Assembly (NCBI GenBank): GCA_035267185.1 | Contig: DATFLY010000092.1 | Location: 1-35,299, forward strand | Direction: 5' to 3' | Length of the DNA: 35,299 bases | Origin: JAUIBE01 sp035267185 | Lineage (GTDB): Bacteria > Pseudomonadota > Gammaproteobacteria > Xanthomonadales > SZUA-36 | In this document: piece by piece, positions 1 to 7,924 of the stretch | Layout: every line of letters begins with the position of its first letter | How positions within the stretch are numbered: the first letter of the stretch is position 1 | Program-made: the position numbers and the translations under genes | The notes under the pieces: generated by a model | Told to the model about the DNA's origin: nothing | The model's database searches: none | The model's input: the letters and a program-made list of their open reading frames with translations, nothing else

Positions 1-658
1 AAGTCTCGGTGTTGAATATATAGACCTGGAAACGGCTGCTCGGAGGCAATTGTGCCAGGAGCCATTCAACGGTTCTCATGGTCCACTTCCACTTGGGGGC
101 TTCAACCCGCCGCTCGAATTCCATATTTCGCCGTCGCACTGCATTGACCACGTTATCGGCCAGCATGCTTGCTGATCCATCCACAAGGATGAGGACGCGC
201 TCGCCGCCCAGCTTCAGGCCAGTCAGGTATTGACGGTTCCCCTCACCAAGAAACTCCCTGACTTTATCTGCAAACTCGACCTCTTCCATCGAGGATGTTT
301 CACGTTCCAACTCCTCGACGGTGCGACGCAACATTGCGATACGTTCTTCCGGATCTTCCTGGATGCTCTCTTCCACTTCCTCCAGATCAGTGATGTAGCG
401 CTGACTCAGGCCCTGGGTCGTCACCAGTTCCAGTTCGAGCTCCTCGAGACTGTTCATCACTTCTACTTTCTCTTCCTCGGCCTCGCTGATGTCCTGTTGC
501 AACATTTGTACTTCAGCAGTCAGGTTGGGATCGGCGAGTGGTTCTTCTGCAAAGTTGTGGCGCAGGATCAGAAACAGCAGCGTCACCGCACCAAACCCAC
601 AGGCCATAATGTCCAGAAAGGACAGGCTGAAAGCAGTCATGCGACGTTTCTTGATCAT
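1..658 (-). CDS. vWA-domain protein with ExbD/TolR/MotB-like N-terminal helix (partial, runs off left edge)
   Basis: The frame is open from ATG at 658 to base 1, giving 219 codons with no stop, so the C-terminus is outside the window. Residues about 10-34 form one transmembrane helix after a basic N-terminus (MIKKRR). It carries an acidic residue, Asp16, in the context SLSFLDIMACGFGA, which resembles the Asp-bearing helix of ExbD/TolR/MotB. Residues about 46-125 are Glu/Leu-rich and probably coiled coil. A von Willebrand A domain starts near residue 154, with strand RVLILV followed by the metal-site motif D160-G-S162-A-S164. The gene follows the ASKHA gene by 17 bp, and the MotA/TolQ/ExbB gene lies one gene further upstream. 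I infer that it is the B-type subunit of a proton-channel pair with a periplasmic vWA domain. An upstream in-frame alternative start is ruled out because the previous ATG reads into a stop. Confidence 0.85.
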   Translation of the reverse strand, partial: MIKKRRMTAFSLSFLDIMACGFGAVTLLFLILRHNFAEEPLADPNLTAEVQMLQQDISEAEEEKVEVMNSLEELELELVTTQGLSQRYITDLEEVEESIQEDPEERIAMLRRTVEELERETSSMEEVEFADKVREFLGEGNRQYLTGLKLGGERVLILVDGSASMLADNVVNAVRRRNMEFERRVEAPKWKWTMRTVEWLLAQLPPSSRFQVYIFNTET

Positions 659-675
659 TGCCTACTCATTGATAT

Positions 676-1944
676 TCAACCACCAGACACCCTGATCAGA
701 CGGAGCTTGTGTCCTGCTACTTCGATCAAATTTCCGGGCAAACAGTTCCGTGGAACATTCACATCAGTTGCACAGTGCAATGTTTCAAGGTGTTGGCTGC
801 GACGGACAATGGTCAGTGCTGAAGACGGGTCGAGAACATTGGCCAGTGTCGGTCCATCATCAGACAAACTGATACTGACCGGCTTATCCACTGGCATGGC
901 GACGTCTCCACAGAGCAAATGTGTTGCCAGTGAATCATCACCATTGGGCATTTCAGGTTTCCTGATTTCTGCCTGGCTTGACAATTCACGTACCCGATAC
1001 AAATCGTCGATTGAACCCAGGATTTCTGAACGCCGCTCCAATACGCGACGAGTCCCGGCGGTATGCCTTGCGACCCTCGCAGCTGAAAACTCATCTACCA
1101 GGCCTGTCAAAACACCTGAATTATGGGCCAGCACAATATTGCATTCCGGCCACTCATCCATGAACGGGTAAAGTGATGTCAGTCGCTCCTGGATGATCAG
1201 CTTGATGGCGTCCCGTTTCAGAATACAGGGCAATTCCCCTTTTTCAGATTCGAGCGTGATCGAGACATCCTGTTCCCAGCCCAGCCTCGTCAGCCAGTGC
1301 GGAATCTGGTTATAAATGGACTGTTCCGTTCGCGAAGCGTGCAGCGGGTCAAACCGATAGCTCTCAATCAGGGTGTCACTGATGTGACGAGCGACCGAAT
1401 TGTGTATCTGGCCCATTCCAATGCCCGGAAAAATCTCTTCATCCAGGATCCTGACTTTTTTTCCATCAGGCCCGCACACAACGACCACGGTCTCGTGAAG
1501 ATGCAGGTCTACAAAAATCGTGTTTCTGTCGATATCCAGGCAGGCTGCCAGCGCACTGTCTATCACTGCCAGTGCCTTTGAGGGAAGCGCATCTACAAGA
1601 CCCAGCAATAATGAAAGCTCCGCACGAGTGAAGTTACCGGGAGCAAGCAATACCAGTTCATCAGGCGAACCGGCCTCCGTCCACAGCTTCCGCAGCTGTG
1701 CGAATGCGATGTCGCCATGGTGCCTTGCAAACTTGTGATTGTGTGCAAGTGGCGTCTGGTTGAGATGGCACCAATACTGGTTATGAATGTGCAATGGATC
1801 GAGCCAGGCGTGGTCCCTGGCATCTTCGCCCGTGACAATGCCGTTATCAGTCAGACGGGCGTAACCAGGCTCGGAGTAACGTGTCTCATCCTCCGCCTGG
1901 ATCAGCAATGACTGATCGTTAAGTTCAATAACACCAAGTGTCAC
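676..1944 (-). CDS. Actin/Hsp70-like (ASKHA-fold) protein, function unknown
   Basis: This is a 422-residue soluble protein with no signal peptide, predicted cytoplasmic. Three patches fit the ASKHA nucleotide-binding fold: an N-terminal strand-turn (GVIELNDQSLLIQ, residues 4-16) as phosphate-1, IFVDLHLHETVVVV (143-156) as phosphate-2, and NIVLAHNSGVLTGL (269-282) as the adenosine region. The glycines are fewer than in FtsA or DnaK, so ATP binding needs testing. The start is GTG at 1944 with a strong Shine-Dalgarno GGAGG five bases upstream. It overlaps the stop of the upstream channel gene by 4 bp (GTGA), so translation is probably coupled. Its place between an ExbB-like and an ExbD-like gene is unusual and suggests a cytoplasmic partner or regulator of that membrane pair. 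Family and role are inferred, not recognised by name. Confidence 0.8.
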   Translation of the reverse strand: MTLGVIELNDQSLLIQAEDETRYSEPGYARLTDNGIVTGEDARDHAWLDPLHIHNQYWCHLNQTPLAHNHKFARHHGDIAFAQLRKLWTEAGSPDELVLLAPGNFTRAELSLLLGLVDALPSKALAVIDSALAACLDIDRNTIFVDLHLHETVVVVCGPDGKKVRILDEEIFPGIGMGQIHNSVARHISDTLIESYRFDPLHASRTEQSIYNQIPHWLTRLGWEQDVSITLESEKGELPCILKRDAIKLIIQERLTSLYPFMDEWPECNIVLAHNSGVLTGLVDEFSAARVARHTAGTRRVLERRSEILGSIDDLYRVRELSSQAEIRKPEMPNGDDSLATHLLCGDVAMPVDKPVSISLSDDGPTLANVLDPSSALTIVRRSQHLETLHCATDVNVPRNCLPGNLIEVAGHKLRLIRVSGG

Positions 1945-2741
1945 GTCGCCTCCGATTTAAGAAAGCGCAACATTCGATTCTCACAATAGGCGTAACTATC
2001 CAGCACCAGGCGTTCCTGGATCAGTTGCAACTGGTGCATAAAAAACATCACGACCATACTGATCAGCAATGCAATAAATGTGGAGTTAAATGCCACACCG
2101 AGGCTGGCCGTTACACCAGCGATATTTCCTGCCAGTGCCTCGTGAGCCTGGCCCAGTGCTGAACCAATACCCCGAACCGTGCCGATAAAGCCGATGGATG
2201 GAATGGCCCAGGTGATGTACCTGACCATGGAAAGCTCTGAATCCAGGCGATTGCTTTCAGATTCACATACATGATTGGCAGCGTCTGTGGCTGACTGCAC
2301 CGATGCCGTTACCTGGAACCTCGAAAGTGCGGTTGTCAGGGCACGTGGCAGAAGAAAACCCTTCTGTTTATCGGGCAACGATTGCAGGGGACGCAGTAAT
2401 TGTCCTGCGTCACCGGGAAGTATCCGGGTCCCTTCTGACACAGATATCAGGGGCATATCCAGCATTCTTGCTTCACGGATAGATGAACGGGCTTTATAGC
2501 CCATGATCGCCAGCGCCCAGAGCATCAGCATGAAACAGGCTTCCTGTTCGAAATCCTTGATCACCACAAAGAAGGAACGTGGAACCACGTATTCGCCACC
2601 TGCTGCAGTAATTTCTGTTGCCCGATTGATAACGGCATCTGCATTCGGGCGAACCACGGTGACATAAACTGCATGTACAAGAATGACCGAAACCAGCAAC
2701 GCAACCAGCTGGAAAAACAGTTCATTGGTATTTTTATTCAT
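1941..2741 (-). CDS. MotA/TolQ/ExbB-family proton channel protein
   Basis: This is a 266-residue inner-membrane protein. Hydrophobic segments lie at about residues 9-30, 66-82, 174-197 and 207-235, with a cytoplasmic loop between the second and third. The last two helices carry the family signature: IGFIGTVRGIGSAL, with Thr188 matching the ExbB GLFGTVWGI threonine, and GVAFNSTFIALL, with Thr221 matching the second pore threonine. In this family five such subunits surround two B-type helices and ion flow drives rotation; that is family knowledge. The expected B partner is the vWA protein at 1-658, separated by the ASKHA gene. The ATG at 2741 lacks a strong Shine-Dalgarno. The gene follows the acidic secreted protein by 22 bp, within the same operon. 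Confidence 0.9.
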   Translation of the reverse strand: MNKNTNELFFQLVALLVSVILVHAVYVTVVRPNADAVINRATEITAAGGEYVVPRSFFVVIKDFEQEACFMLMLWALAIMGYKARSSIREARMLDMPLISVSEGTRILPGDAGQLLRPLQSLPDKQKGFLLPRALTTALSRFQVTASVQSATDAANHVCESESNRLDSELSMVRYITWAIPSIGFIGTVRGIGSALGQAHEALAGNIAGVTASLGVAFNSTFIALLISMVVMFFMHQLQLIQERLVLDSYAYCENRMLRFLKSEAT

Positions 2742-2763
2742 AAGTCAGCGCCTGTTTTTAATT

Positions 2764-3138
2764 TTATATGTCCGAAGGTAGCGGAACAGGATAATCCTCC
2801 GATATTTCATCGGTAGGTTCGAATTCCCGACCAAACTCCTCGTCATCAATATCTTCTATGGACTCATCGTCCGTTGCGGATTCCGGAACATCTGCCGGCT
2901 CTTCCGCGCCTGCTTCATCCACCTGATTTTCGTCACAAACAGGGAGGTTTGCCGGGTTCTCACTGCTCCCTTCATCATCAGGACCGGATTCCCCCTCGGA
3001 TGATTGCTCAAGTTCACTGGCGGGAATACACCCGCGTGTGTCAGCAGCACCGGGTGATTCTTCAGCGTCCTGTGCCAGAGAAACATTGACAAGCAACAAC
3101 ATCGCCATCATCAGCGCAATCATTCCACTGAGTTTCAT
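2764..3138 (-). CDS. Small, highly acidic exported protein
   Basis: This is a 124-residue protein that I do not recognise. An N-terminal signal peptide (residues 1 to about 22, ending VSLAQ) is followed by a Glu/Asp/Ser/Pro-rich and probably disordered chain with only two cysteines, in RGCIP and PVCDE. The ATG overlaps the stop of the PEGA/FGE gene by 4 bp (ATGA), so the two are probably translated together. It could be a periplasmic acidic linker or cation-binding component of the envelope complex encoded around it, but nothing in the sequence proves a role. Confidence 0.75.
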   Translation of the reverse strand: MKLSGMIALMMAMLLLVNVSLAQDAEESPGAADTRGCIPASELEQSSEGESGPDDEGSSENPANLPVCDENQVDEAGAEEPADVPESATDDESIEDIDDEEFGREFEPTDEISEDYPVPLPSDI

Positions 3139-5222
3139 GGTTGCACGCCTGGACGATCAACGTAACGGGCAATCCTGAAACCAACCTCGTAACTTCGATC
3201 CCTTCCCGATTCACGGTAAGCCAGGCGCAGTTCCGAACGAGCGGCCTTTGCCCAGTTTGCACCCCTGATTACGTAACGATCGCCGCCTTCCGGCCCGAGC
3301 GGATCCACTTCGGTTTCGCGACTTTGCCTGATTTCGTAATAATCACTGATCCATTCCGAAGCATTTCCACTGATATCAAAAATTCCATGGTGATTTGCCT
3401 CGAATGAACCAACAGGCGATGTCACCGGGAAGGAATCGTTATAGCCGGACAAAATGAACGTCACGATGCTGGCTGCAGTCTGGTCAGCATAATTCTCAAT
3501 CACTGAAGGCGGAGGATATTCCTCGGTCCCCCAGGGAAACATTTTAACTTCACCGTTTTCACCAACCCGGGCCACGAAAGCCCATTCTGCTTCTGTCGGC
3601 AGGCGGTATCCATGCGATTCATCATTCCGGCCCGTTACAAAACCTCCTTCCTCTATATAAAACGGCGGCAATCCATCCTGGCGGCTCAGCCAATTACAAA
3701 ACAGAGCTGCCTCCTGCCAGGAGACATTGACTGCTGGCTGGTTGTCCATATCCAGGGTCTGGCCCCTAACGGCGCTGGATGAGTGCTCTCCGCGAAATAA
3801 ACGAAACTGGCCGTTAGTGATTTCCCGGGTTCCGATATAGAAAGGCCGCTCAAGGCGGACAACCCGCTCGGCCTCGTTGGCTCTCCTTCCCGGTTCGCGA
3901 CGAGGAGCGCCCATGGTGAAAGTATTGGACGGCTTGAATAACTTCAGATTTGCACCAGCAGGTGCTGTGATTTGTGGTGGTCGGGTTGCCCAGTACGCTT
4001 GCTCCAGCGTCAATAGTCGGACATCGAGAGACTGCTCCTGACCCGGCCGCGGTCTGATTTTCTGGCGCCTGGATTCATAACCATCCTTGCGAACGATCAG
4101 TTCATGCTCTTTGGCTGTCAGCGATAGAGTCTGGCTGCCACTGCCCATCGCCCTGCCATTGACCACCACTTCCGCATCTTCAGGAGAGATTGACAGCTGG
4201 ATCCTGCCAATGATGGCTGTCAGGTCAACATTCAGGCTGGAATGCCCCTCGGGCTCGGTCTGCACCGTGCGTACTGCATTCCGGTAGCCTTCCAGGAAAA
4301 GTTCTACGCGATGAGCCTCAAGTGGAGACAGGTCAATGCTGACCGGTGTTGTACCGCGAAATTGCCCACCGACATTTACCTGGGCGCCGGATGGTGACGA
4401 ACTGACGTCAACCGTCCCATCTGCCACGATCAGCTCAACCAGCGGAAATGTTTCAGTGCTACCTGCCTTGACTGTTACTTCATTTTCCCAGGTTTTGTAA
4501 CCTCTCAGGGCAATGGCCAACTGTGTTCCGGTCTCCAGCACTTCAGCCGTTAATGGTGTTTGTCCGGCTGAAATTCCGTCAATCAGCACTTCTGCGCCTT
4601 CAGGAGAAGAACTGATCTCAAGCTGTCCCCACGCAGGATCAAGAGAAACGTCCATGCTTTGCAGCTGGCCCAGTCCTTCAATCTCGATCTCTTCACGTTT
4701 GGGGAAATAACGGTATTTTCGGAATTCGACAATATGAAGTCCCCTGGCAACGTCCTCGATAATTCCGGGAACGTTTCCAACCGGCTCATCGTCGATCAAA
4801 ACCTCGATGTCTTCCAGTTCTGAGTTGACCTGCAACCGGCCTGGCAGCGGTTCAAGAACCACGTCAATTTCCTGGTTGCGCTCTTTGGTTACTTCGAACG
4901 AAGTGTTAGTGGGGTAGTACCCTTCCGCTTCCGCCTCAACCTGGTGCTCACCCGGCAAAAGCAGGAAATTGTTTCCGATGTTAAAAGAAATTCCACTGAC
5001 AGAAACACTGGCAGTCTCCGGCTCCAGGCGGAAAATAATTGCCCTTGCCACCAGCAGATATATGAAGATGATGATTGCAACGCTGACCGCTAAGCCAAGC
5101 ACCAGGTAAGCCGGAGAAAATCGCAGCTGACGTCGCGCACCGCTTTCACCCAGAGGCGTAAATTCAGTTGCGGCCAAAGGCCGCGATTTTTTTTCTTCAA
5201 CCATATTTTCGGGAAAATCCAC
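3135..5222 (-). CDS. Membrane-anchored protein with five PEGA repeats and an FGE/SUMF1-like domain
   Basis: This is a 695-residue protein. A cytoplasmic N-terminus of about 40 residues precedes one transmembrane helix (about 40-62), so the rest is periplasmic. About five PEGA-type beta repeats span residues 65-405, visible as recurring phrases such as SSPEGAEVLIDG, SSPSGAQVNVGG and SPEDAEVVVNG, each followed by a GY motif. The C-terminal 260 residues form a formylglycine-generating-enzyme/sulfatase-modifying fold: FTMGAP, YIGTREITNGQF, NVSWQEAALFCNWL, RLPTEAEWAF, FPWG, GNASEWISD, RGANWAKAARSE and GFRIAR. The cysteines used by catalytic FGE after the RGGSW-like motif are absent, so it is probably a non-catalytic recognition domain. 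The start is GTG at 5222, 12 bp after the TPR gene; an ATG at 5204 is an alternative, and neither has a strong ribosome site. Confidence 0.9.
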   Translation of the reverse strand: MDFPENMVEEKKSRPLAATEFTPLGESGARRQLRFSPAYLVLGLAVSVAIIIFIYLLVARAIIFRLEPETASVSVSGISFNIGNNFLLLPGEHQVEAEAEGYYPTNTSFEVTKERNQEIDVVLEPLPGRLQVNSELEDIEVLIDDEPVGNVPGIIEDVARGLHIVEFRKYRYFPKREEIEIEGLGQLQSMDVSLDPAWGQLEISSSPEGAEVLIDGISAGQTPLTAEVLETGTQLAIALRGYKTWENEVTVKAGSTETFPLVELIVADGTVDVSSSPSGAQVNVGGQFRGTTPVSIDLSPLEAHRVELFLEGYRNAVRTVQTEPEGHSSLNVDLTAIIGRIQLSISPEDAEVVVNGRAMGSGSQTLSLTAKEHELIVRKDGYESRRQKIRPRPGQEQSLDVRLLTLEQAYWATRPPQITAPAGANLKLFKPSNTFTMGAPRREPGRRANEAERVVRLERPFYIGTREITNGQFRLFRGEHSSSAVRGQTLDMDNQPAVNVSWQEAALFCNWLSRQDGLPPFYIEEGGFVTGRNDESHGYRLPTEAEWAFVARVGENGEVKMFPWGTEEYPPPSVIENYADQTAASIVTFILSGYNDSFPVTSPVGSFEANHHGIFDISGNASEWISDYYEIRQSRETEVDPLGPEGGDRYVIRGANWAKAARSELRLAYRESGRDRSYEVGFRIARYVDRPGVQP

Positions 5223-5234
5223 TCCATTGTGGTG

Positions 5235-6665
5235 TCATCCAATCGGTTCCTCGCAACGGACCACGATTGCTTCATCCATTGGCTCGCCGGTAATTGTAAA
5301 TTCCACCCGAACGTCCCTGAACCCATCACGAGTGCCTGCAGCCACGTAACGACCGGGACGCAAGCGCATTGAAGTTCTTTCAAAGGTACCCAACTCAGCC
5401 ACCCGGTAAAGCACCACGTGTGTCTGGTTGTCCGAGCGAAACACAACGTCCACCGGTGATGTCGCTCTTTTTAGCAACACATCAAGCTGGTCCACCTGGC
5501 CTTGCAGCTTTGGACCACCATTTGAAATTCCCTGCGCATCCCTGAACGCGGACTGCGCAGCCTCATAACCTGATCTGCTTGACAACAAAAGCGGATCTTC
5601 GATGTAGGTGACTAACTTCTCATCCAGTTCAGCACGAACACGTGCCGGAAGCAGGCGTGCCCTGGCAGCTGCCAGTGTTGAATCCTCAGCAAGCAGAGAC
5701 TCATAGATCGCAACTGCACCAGCCCAGTTTTCTGCTGATTCAAGGTCAAGTGCACGGGCCAACTCCTGGTTAACAGAGGACAGGTTTTCGCGATTATCGA
5801 CCTGTGCCAGCGCCTGCCCGACTGCCGGGTTTCGCGGTTCGATTTCCGCGGCGCTGCGAAATGCGGCCCGGGCACCTTCATAATCGCCGTTTTCAAGTGC
5901 AGAAAACCCGCGACTCATCCTGGTTCGGAATGCCCCGCCAGTGATCTCGGCCTGGGCCATCGAAAAACCTTCGTTAGCGCGACTCAGATCTGGGTCGAGA
6001 TCTCGTGCAAGCTTGTATTCTGATCGTGCTTCTTCAAATCGATCACGCTCAAATGCATGATCGGCTGCCTCAACATGCACAATGACCTGAGGCAGCGTTT
6101 CAACTCGCATCTTCAGTTCCTGGACTTCCGGATCGTCCTCATCGATGGCCAGGGCCAGTTCGCTTGCCTGCTGTGCAATATTGAGATTGAGTGATTCAAC
6201 GGCTGCAAAACCATCCGCCTTGGCCAGGAAAAGTTTTTCATCACCCATCCTGGTCAGGTCTGTCAGCTGGTCGCGTGCCTCCCGGTAAAGCCTCAGCGAC
6301 TTTTCATAGTTGCCATAGCTGTATTCCTCGTCACCGGTTTCCACCTTTCCCACCGCCGAATGGAAATCGGCCTGGGCCCACGTTTCAACATTTCGTTCGA
6401 GCAGTCGGTCACGAACGATCACGATTTCGGCAAGTACCGATTGGGAATCCTGCCGATAACGCGTCAGTTCAGCCGCTGTAGACGGCGCCACTTCATCGGG
6501 TGCAGGGGGCGGAAGTTCCTGCAGCTGCTCCTCTGTCGTGTTGGACCACCAGGGTTCAGTCACAAACTGAGGCAAAAAGAATACCGTCACCACCGCGACC
6601 ACCCCAAGGGTGATCAAGGTAAATTTCTGGGTTTTTGATTGGGTTTTAGATTCGGTTCCCGACAT
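5235..6665 (-). CDS. Inner-membrane-anchored TPR-like protein
   Basis: This is a 476-residue protein with a short cytoplasmic N-terminus, one transmembrane helix at about residues 17-34 (TLITLGVVAVVTVFFL), a Pro-rich linker and then a long helical periplasmic region. The helical region has TPR-like units, for example YGNYEKSLRLYREARDQL, RFEEARSEYKLARDLDPD and GDYEGARAAFRSAAEIEP. The last 75 residues or so (from SPVDVVFRSDNQ) look like a beta domain related to PEGA repeats, including LRPGRYVAAGTRDGF. ATG at 6665 is chosen; one codon further upstream is only a TTG. The gene sits 20 bp after the unrecognised periplasmic protein and 12 bp before the PEGA/FGE gene, so a scaffold role in the same envelope complex is likely. 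Confidence 0.85.
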   Translation of the reverse strand: MSGTESKTQSKTQKFTLITLGVVAVVTVFFLPQFVTEPWWSNTTEEQLQELPPPAPDEVAPSTAAELTRYRQDSQSVLAEIVIVRDRLLERNVETWAQADFHSAVGKVETGDEEYSYGNYEKSLRLYREARDQLTDLTRMGDEKLFLAKADGFAAVESLNLNIAQQASELALAIDEDDPEVQELKMRVETLPQVIVHVEAADHAFERDRFEEARSEYKLARDLDPDLSRANEGFSMAQAEITGGAFRTRMSRGFSALENGDYEGARAAFRSAAEIEPRNPAVGQALAQVDNRENLSSVNQELARALDLESAENWAGAVAIYESLLAEDSTLAAARARLLPARVRAELDEKLVTYIEDPLLLSSRSGYEAAQSAFRDAQGISNGGPKLQGQVDQLDVLLKRATSPVDVVFRSDNQTHVVLYRVAELGTFERTSMRLRPGRYVAAGTRDGFRDVRVEFTITGEPMDEAIVVRCEEPIG

Positions 6666-6685
6666 CAAATGTGTTGCCCGAAAGC

Positions 6686-7921
6686 CTAGTTAATATTTCC
6701 GGCGGCCTGAGCCGTTTCTGCACCGGGTACAGTACGTTCCTGCTCGTAAATTCGCAACAGCAGTTCCCGCCATTGGTCATACTGGGCATTGACCGTACCG
6801 GTAAGCGTAATGGTCCGATCCTCCAGTGCAATCACCTGGGGCGCAATCACCGCTTCCAGGGATGAACCCATTTCAGCCAGCCGCTCCGTCTGCGCCGCAG
6901 CCTTTTGCTTGGTATCCAAACCCTGTTTCAGGACATAGCCACCTGCTGCTGCTGTTGCGGCAGAACCGTCCAGCTGCATCCAGCTGCTGGCCTGGGTGCG
7001 GCCGTAGATACCAGCAATGATGGCGGCAACTCCGGCAATCATCTGCCGGTTCCCGCGTTTTTTCAGTTGCCTGGCCTTCACCACAGAGTCGTAGGACACC
7101 CGCCTGAACTCCTGGTAAGGCATGTGCATCTGGCGTGAGAATGTATCGTAGTAATCCTGCATGGTGTCGACATAAAGGTAATCACGTTCACGAATCTTGT
7201 CGACGCGTTCCAGGATGCTGTCGTTTTCGGCTGGCAATCGTTCAATCATCAGGTAACCATTGCCATCTTCAGCGATATAGTCTTCAAAAGCTTCCGGCGA
7301 AAAATCTTTTGCAAAGCGCAATTCGGAAATCTGTCGCAAACGGACTGCTTCTTGTGTGCTCATTTTCTCACGCGCTTCGAGGACATCATTTGCGATTTCA
7401 GTGAAGACGTTCTGGAAGGGGTCAGATGCGATCTTGAGGCGCCGGTCATATGTGTACTTGCCGACCACCTGCTTGTGTCGGCTCTTGAGCCACTGTTTTC
7501 CGCTGGTATCAAACACCTGGATCTCCAGATCCAGCGTTTCACCATCTGACTGCATGATCGTTCCGGTCACGTAAAGATCCATCACGACATCAGTCTTTGG
7601 AATAACCCGAATGGCGCCCCAGGCACCGGACTTTTCCATCACCTTGGCCAGCTGATTTGAGAAATAAATCGATTCCGCGTAACGCACTTCCGGAAAAACC
7701 GTGTCATCTTCATCAGTGAGATAAAGGCCATCGTCGAGGGGTGGAATACCCACATCGAGCAATGCTTCCGGTGGAATTGGCTGTGATGGCGTTTTGATTG
7801 GCTCAATCGTCGATGTCGTGACCTTGTCTACCGCTGCATGAACGTTACTGAAAGCCAGCAACACCGAAAACAGTGTCCCGAGGCTGACGAGTTTTATAGT
7901 TTGTGCCATGTAAGTTTTCAT
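6686..7921 (-). CDS. Unrecognised exported protein with a Gly/Ala-rich hydrophobic segment
   Basis: This is a 411-residue protein with an N-terminal signal peptide (about residues 1-29, ending NVHAA). Residues about 55-200 look like an alpha/beta domain, with DVVMDLYVTGTIMQSDG and LDLEIQVFDTSGKQWL; this has only a vague likeness to CsgG/TolB-N-type periplasmic domains. A Tyr/Arg-rich helical part (240-290) leads into a Gly/Ala-rich hydrophobic stretch at about 293-335 that could insert in or lie on a membrane. The remainder is helical. ATG at 7921 follows the stop of the Gly/Ser-rich lipoprotein gene by 3 bp; a second ATG at 7909 is possible. I cannot name a family. Confidence 0.8.
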   Translation of the reverse strand: MKTYMAQTIKLVSLGTLFSVLLAFSNVHAAVDKVTTSTIEPIKTPSQPIPPEALLDVGIPPLDDGLYLTDEDDTVFPEVRYAESIYFSNQLAKVMEKSGAWGAIRVIPKTDVVMDLYVTGTIMQSDGETLDLEIQVFDTSGKQWLKSRHKQVVGKYTYDRRLKIASDPFQNVFTEIANDVLEAREKMSTQEAVRLRQISELRFAKDFSPEAFEDYIAEDGNGYLMIERLPAENDSILERVDKIRERDYLYVDTMQDYYDTFSRQMHMPYQEFRRVSYDSVVKARQLKKRGNRQMIAGVAAIIAGIYGRTQASSWMQLDGSAATAAAGGYVLKQGLDTKQKAAAQTERLAEMGSSLEAVIAPQVIALEDRTITLTGTVNAQYDQWRELLLRIYEQERTVPGAETAQAAGNIN

Positions 7922-7924
7922 ATT

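Noticed and set aside
230..1171. 313-residue plus-strand frame
   Set aside because: It is antisense to the vWA and ASKHA genes, which have clear motifs and ribosome sites; this frame has none.
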